From assembly GCF_949628265.1 (NCBI RefSeq), contig NC_088787.1, positions 8,112,501 to 8,176,500 on the forward strand: a DNA stretch of 64,000 bases, in the 5' to 3' direction. The stretch is from Cloeon dipterum (lineage: Eukaryota > Arthropoda > Insecta > Ephemeroptera > Baetidae). Below are positions 61,201 through 64,000 of this stretch, piece after piece (within the stretch, counting starts at the first letter, position 1; each line of letters begins with the position of its first letter). The position numbers and the translations under genes were made by a program. The notes below the pieces were generated by a model. That model worked only from the letters and a program-made list of their open reading frames with translations, was not told the origin of the DNA and did not search any database.

Positions 61201-64000
61201 TAAGCTGTGAGAATTGTCACCGCGCCGTTACAGAAGTAGGCTTGGGATTTTATTTTGGCGGGAAATCATCATTTGTTAATTAGGACGAGAAATATAAATA
61301 TTTAAGCGTTCAAATTTGGTTTCTGATTGGCTAGACGCTTTCAGACGCCATTTTCTTTAGGACCCAGCATTTAAAAAAGTAATAAGGGGAACAAAAAACG
61401 CGAAAAAAACTTGATTTGCCGGACTATTGAAGACGCCATTTTAAAGGACATTGTAGGTATTAAAATATAAATTTTATTTGGAGCAAACACCTCTGAAAAT
61501 GAGAGTAGTTTTGTATTTTTTGGCCTTTGAGATTGCTGGACAAAGAGCGCAGCTAGTACATTGTGACGTCGTTGCTGCTCAGGGTGGAAAATATGTCGAT
61601 TTTAATTGATTTTGGGCTGATTGTTCGATTTTCCTTTGTCTATGCTGTTTTCAATCAGCAATGTACATCATAGACAATTCCAAAAATTCCAATGACAATT
61701 TGATTTGCTGATACATTCTAAGTAAAAAAATTAAATAATATTTTATTTTACGTCATTTGTCCTTAAAGTGGTGGTTTCTGATCGAATAAACGCTTTCAGA
61801 CGCCATTCTCTGTGTATCAGGATAGATTAATTACCAAAATTGACTGACCTTATGTCCAAAATTTAATAATTTTGTTTAATTTTGGAAATATTACTGTCGT
61901 CATTTTAAAAATCTTTGCAGAAACGAAAATGATACCAAGCTTGATTGGTTATAATCGAGAAAAGAATCCAAACTAATAGAAATTCGACTTTTAATCAGAT
62001 GTAATTTTAACCAGTCTACATTTCCCAAGTCTAATCATTAATAGAACCAACATACTCATTCACTGGAAAGCGGACATATCACTAAAACGATCCAACACTA
62101 TATACATATTTTGGTTCGTTCATCGGTCCCTTTTATCAAATTCACATACAAGAACAGAAAATTCTGATCTGAGCATGGCCACGCTTATCCGGCGCTCAGC
62201 CTGACTGCTGCCTATAGTTGTCGAGAACGTAATTGCAGAACAATAATATATAATATTATATACACACACACTATATGTATACATGGATACGGTTTTGCTT
62301 ATTGAGACTTAATTTTTGAAAATGTGTACAACTTGACTGCCATCTCACCTATCTATATTCAGTTTTAAGACAATTTTAATCGCCAAAGTCGAGCTACGTG
62401 TACATCCTTCGATCTCGTTTCTTCCACTGCTGAATCTTGTTGATTAAAGGACAATAAACTAAACTAAATAAAAGAAGGCAACGCAAAGGCAACAATAATT
62501 GTTACATAGTACGTGTAAATACATTCAATAATTGTATAGTAAAAATATCACTTTGCTGCGATGCAGTATAGAAATTTTATGTGGATGTTGGTATCAAAGA
62601 AGATGGATTGTTTCAAAATTGGCAAATTGTTGAATTATGAAGTTCGTATGATCAGGAAAAATTCATTTTGATTTATACCGATAAGGCTGTTGAATTATTT
62701 ACATTTAACGTCAGACTGATTTTGTGCGCGACAATAAACAATAATTTCACTGCAGGCGCGTAAAAAAGGGGTGGAAACTCGCTATAACCGTGATGAATAC
62801 AATAAAAACAAACATATAACAAATGTGTTCCATAGAAATAAATAGTACTGCGGAAAAATGCTATATATTTTGTAGTGTGTATCTAGAAATGAACTAGACA
62901 CGATTGCTTTTCGCACTTTTTTGCCCCCGAGTTGACCTGCAATAATCGAGACCGGCGCGAGAAGCAAACTGCGTAGTTTCCATCGGCATTCATTCCGCTG
63001 AGGGGCACAAAAAGCAGCAGAGTGTGCGGCTCTGACAAAAAGTACACAAAAAGCAATGACTTGCAGGCATCACGACGTCTACTATACGACGACGACGAAA
63101 GGCCGGCCGGCCGGCGTGAAGCGAAAAAAAATTATAAAACGAATGCCACAGCGGATTTGAGAATAAATTATAATATCCCAACCTTCCTTCGCTATGTCGA
63201 TCACTCTCTCGCGATTCCTCACAATAATTAGTTTCCCCCGAAAGCAGTGTGAATAATTATGTAAATATTATTAAATGTATTTGTTGGTGTGCAGCTTTTG
63301 CAACTTCAATTACTGTGTGTGCGTTGATTTCTGAAGGCTGAAATGTAACTCGTGAATGTACAATAACTAAAACAAATAAATAAAAATCTGTTCCGTGTTG
63401 ATTGCGTTATATAGCTGTTGTATTGTAACAAATTCTCACAGGAGACCGAGTTTCATAGAGCAATGTTATCGAAACACGTTGTTGTTGAAATCCAAAAAAT
63501 AAACCATAAGCGAAATTGTGTCAACTGTTTCATTTCTCGATGACAGACTTCGATTAGATTATATTGGGATTTCGCACACATATACGCGGCGGCTCTTCAG
63601 CGCTGACACGAATTCAAATCTAATCTCCGCGGGAAGGCGGATTTCTCGCTTCACGATTTTGGGCCGAAGAATTTGCAAGTCTACAACGGGAGCGAGTCGT
63701 AATATAATAATTCTGCACGACCTTGGGGGAATGTCGGCGCAGGTGCTGCAAGCCCACTCGTCCTAATTATATCTCCTCCACCCGGCTGTCTGTCAAATTG
63801 GACCTGAACTTGAACACGCGTGACCTTTTCGTCAAATATAGGAAATTACTTTTCGGCCACAGCAGTTTCTAAAATTGCTGACAAGACATTTAATTAACAA
63901 TAATTGCGGTGCTGTAAATACTAGATTGCGTTTTACACGCTCTTCAAAGACTTCAAGAGCGTTTCGTATTGATATAAGATAGAAAAAAATTGAACGCCAG
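61201..64000. other. SLC6 3' UTR/downstream region, no further gene
   Basis: I see no supportable gene. An AATAAA at 62453-62458 could end a long (1.25 kb) 3' UTR. An 18-bp block ACGCTTTCAGACGCCATT occurs twice (61335-61352 and 61790-61807) within otherwise weakly similar sequence. A GGCCGGCC run lies near 63101. The short frames at 63022-63231 and 63518-63766 show no family features. Confidence 0.5.

Noticed and set aside
1-64000. tRNA, rRNA, CRISPR array or bacterial-type operon
   Set aside because: No cloverleaf with a matching B box, no rRNA stretch and no spaced direct repeats were seen. The genes are intron-split eukaryotic genes.

Overview
The window is nuclear DNA of an insect (at least a hexapod). 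It is AT-rich outside exons. Genes are split by many short GT-AG introns (often 50-80 bp) plus a few multi-kilobase ones. The proteins are typically metazoan or arthropod: a KLF-type zinc-finger factor, PRMT7, a UEV ubiquitin-conjugating variant, a TPPP/ringmaker protein, an SLC6 transporter, a chitin-binding peritrophin and an insect odorant-binding-protein (OBP) fold. A mayfly or another non-holometabolous insect would fit, but I cannot prove the order from sequence alone. All gene models were built by hand from reading frame, splice-site and phase agreement.

Layout. 1.6-3.7 kb (+): a secreted proline/lysine-rich repeat protein. 4.6-7.3 kb (-): a KLF15-like transcription factor. 11.0-11.5 kb (-): a small secreted chitin-binding protein with a polyglycine tail. 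13.3-29.5 kb (+): a 16-exon VWDE-like secreted protein (VWD plus EGF domains) that ends tail-to-tail with PRMT7 at 29.6-33.7 kb (-). PRMT7 is head-to-head with Uev1A at 34.2-35.7 kb (+). 37.4-42.2 kb (+): a multi-exon gene coding for a mucin-like stalk, two C-type lectin-like domains (CTLDs), a complete six-cysteine OBP domain and a third CTLD. 49.6-51.8 kb (+): TPPP/ringmaker. 54.2-61.2 kb (+): an SLC6 transporter of the NTT4/B0AT group (bloated-tubules-like).

The non-coding space is rich in small transposons. There is a hAT-type MITE family (three copies, each with an 8-bp target duplication), a TTAA-flanked MITE family (three full copies and several decayed ones, clustered in front of TPPP), two long foldback elements inside introns, a poly-A-tailed SINE-like retroposon inside the lectin/OBP gene, and a dispersed 200-bp repeat pair.

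The most interesting object is the CTLD-CTLD-OBP-CTLD gene. At least 21 consecutive exons splice in one open frame, every module has 0-0 outer phases, and the OBP keeps textbook cysteine spacing. It would join lectin-type and small-ligand-binding folds in one secreted protein. The other genes are conserved single genes with no evident joint pathway.
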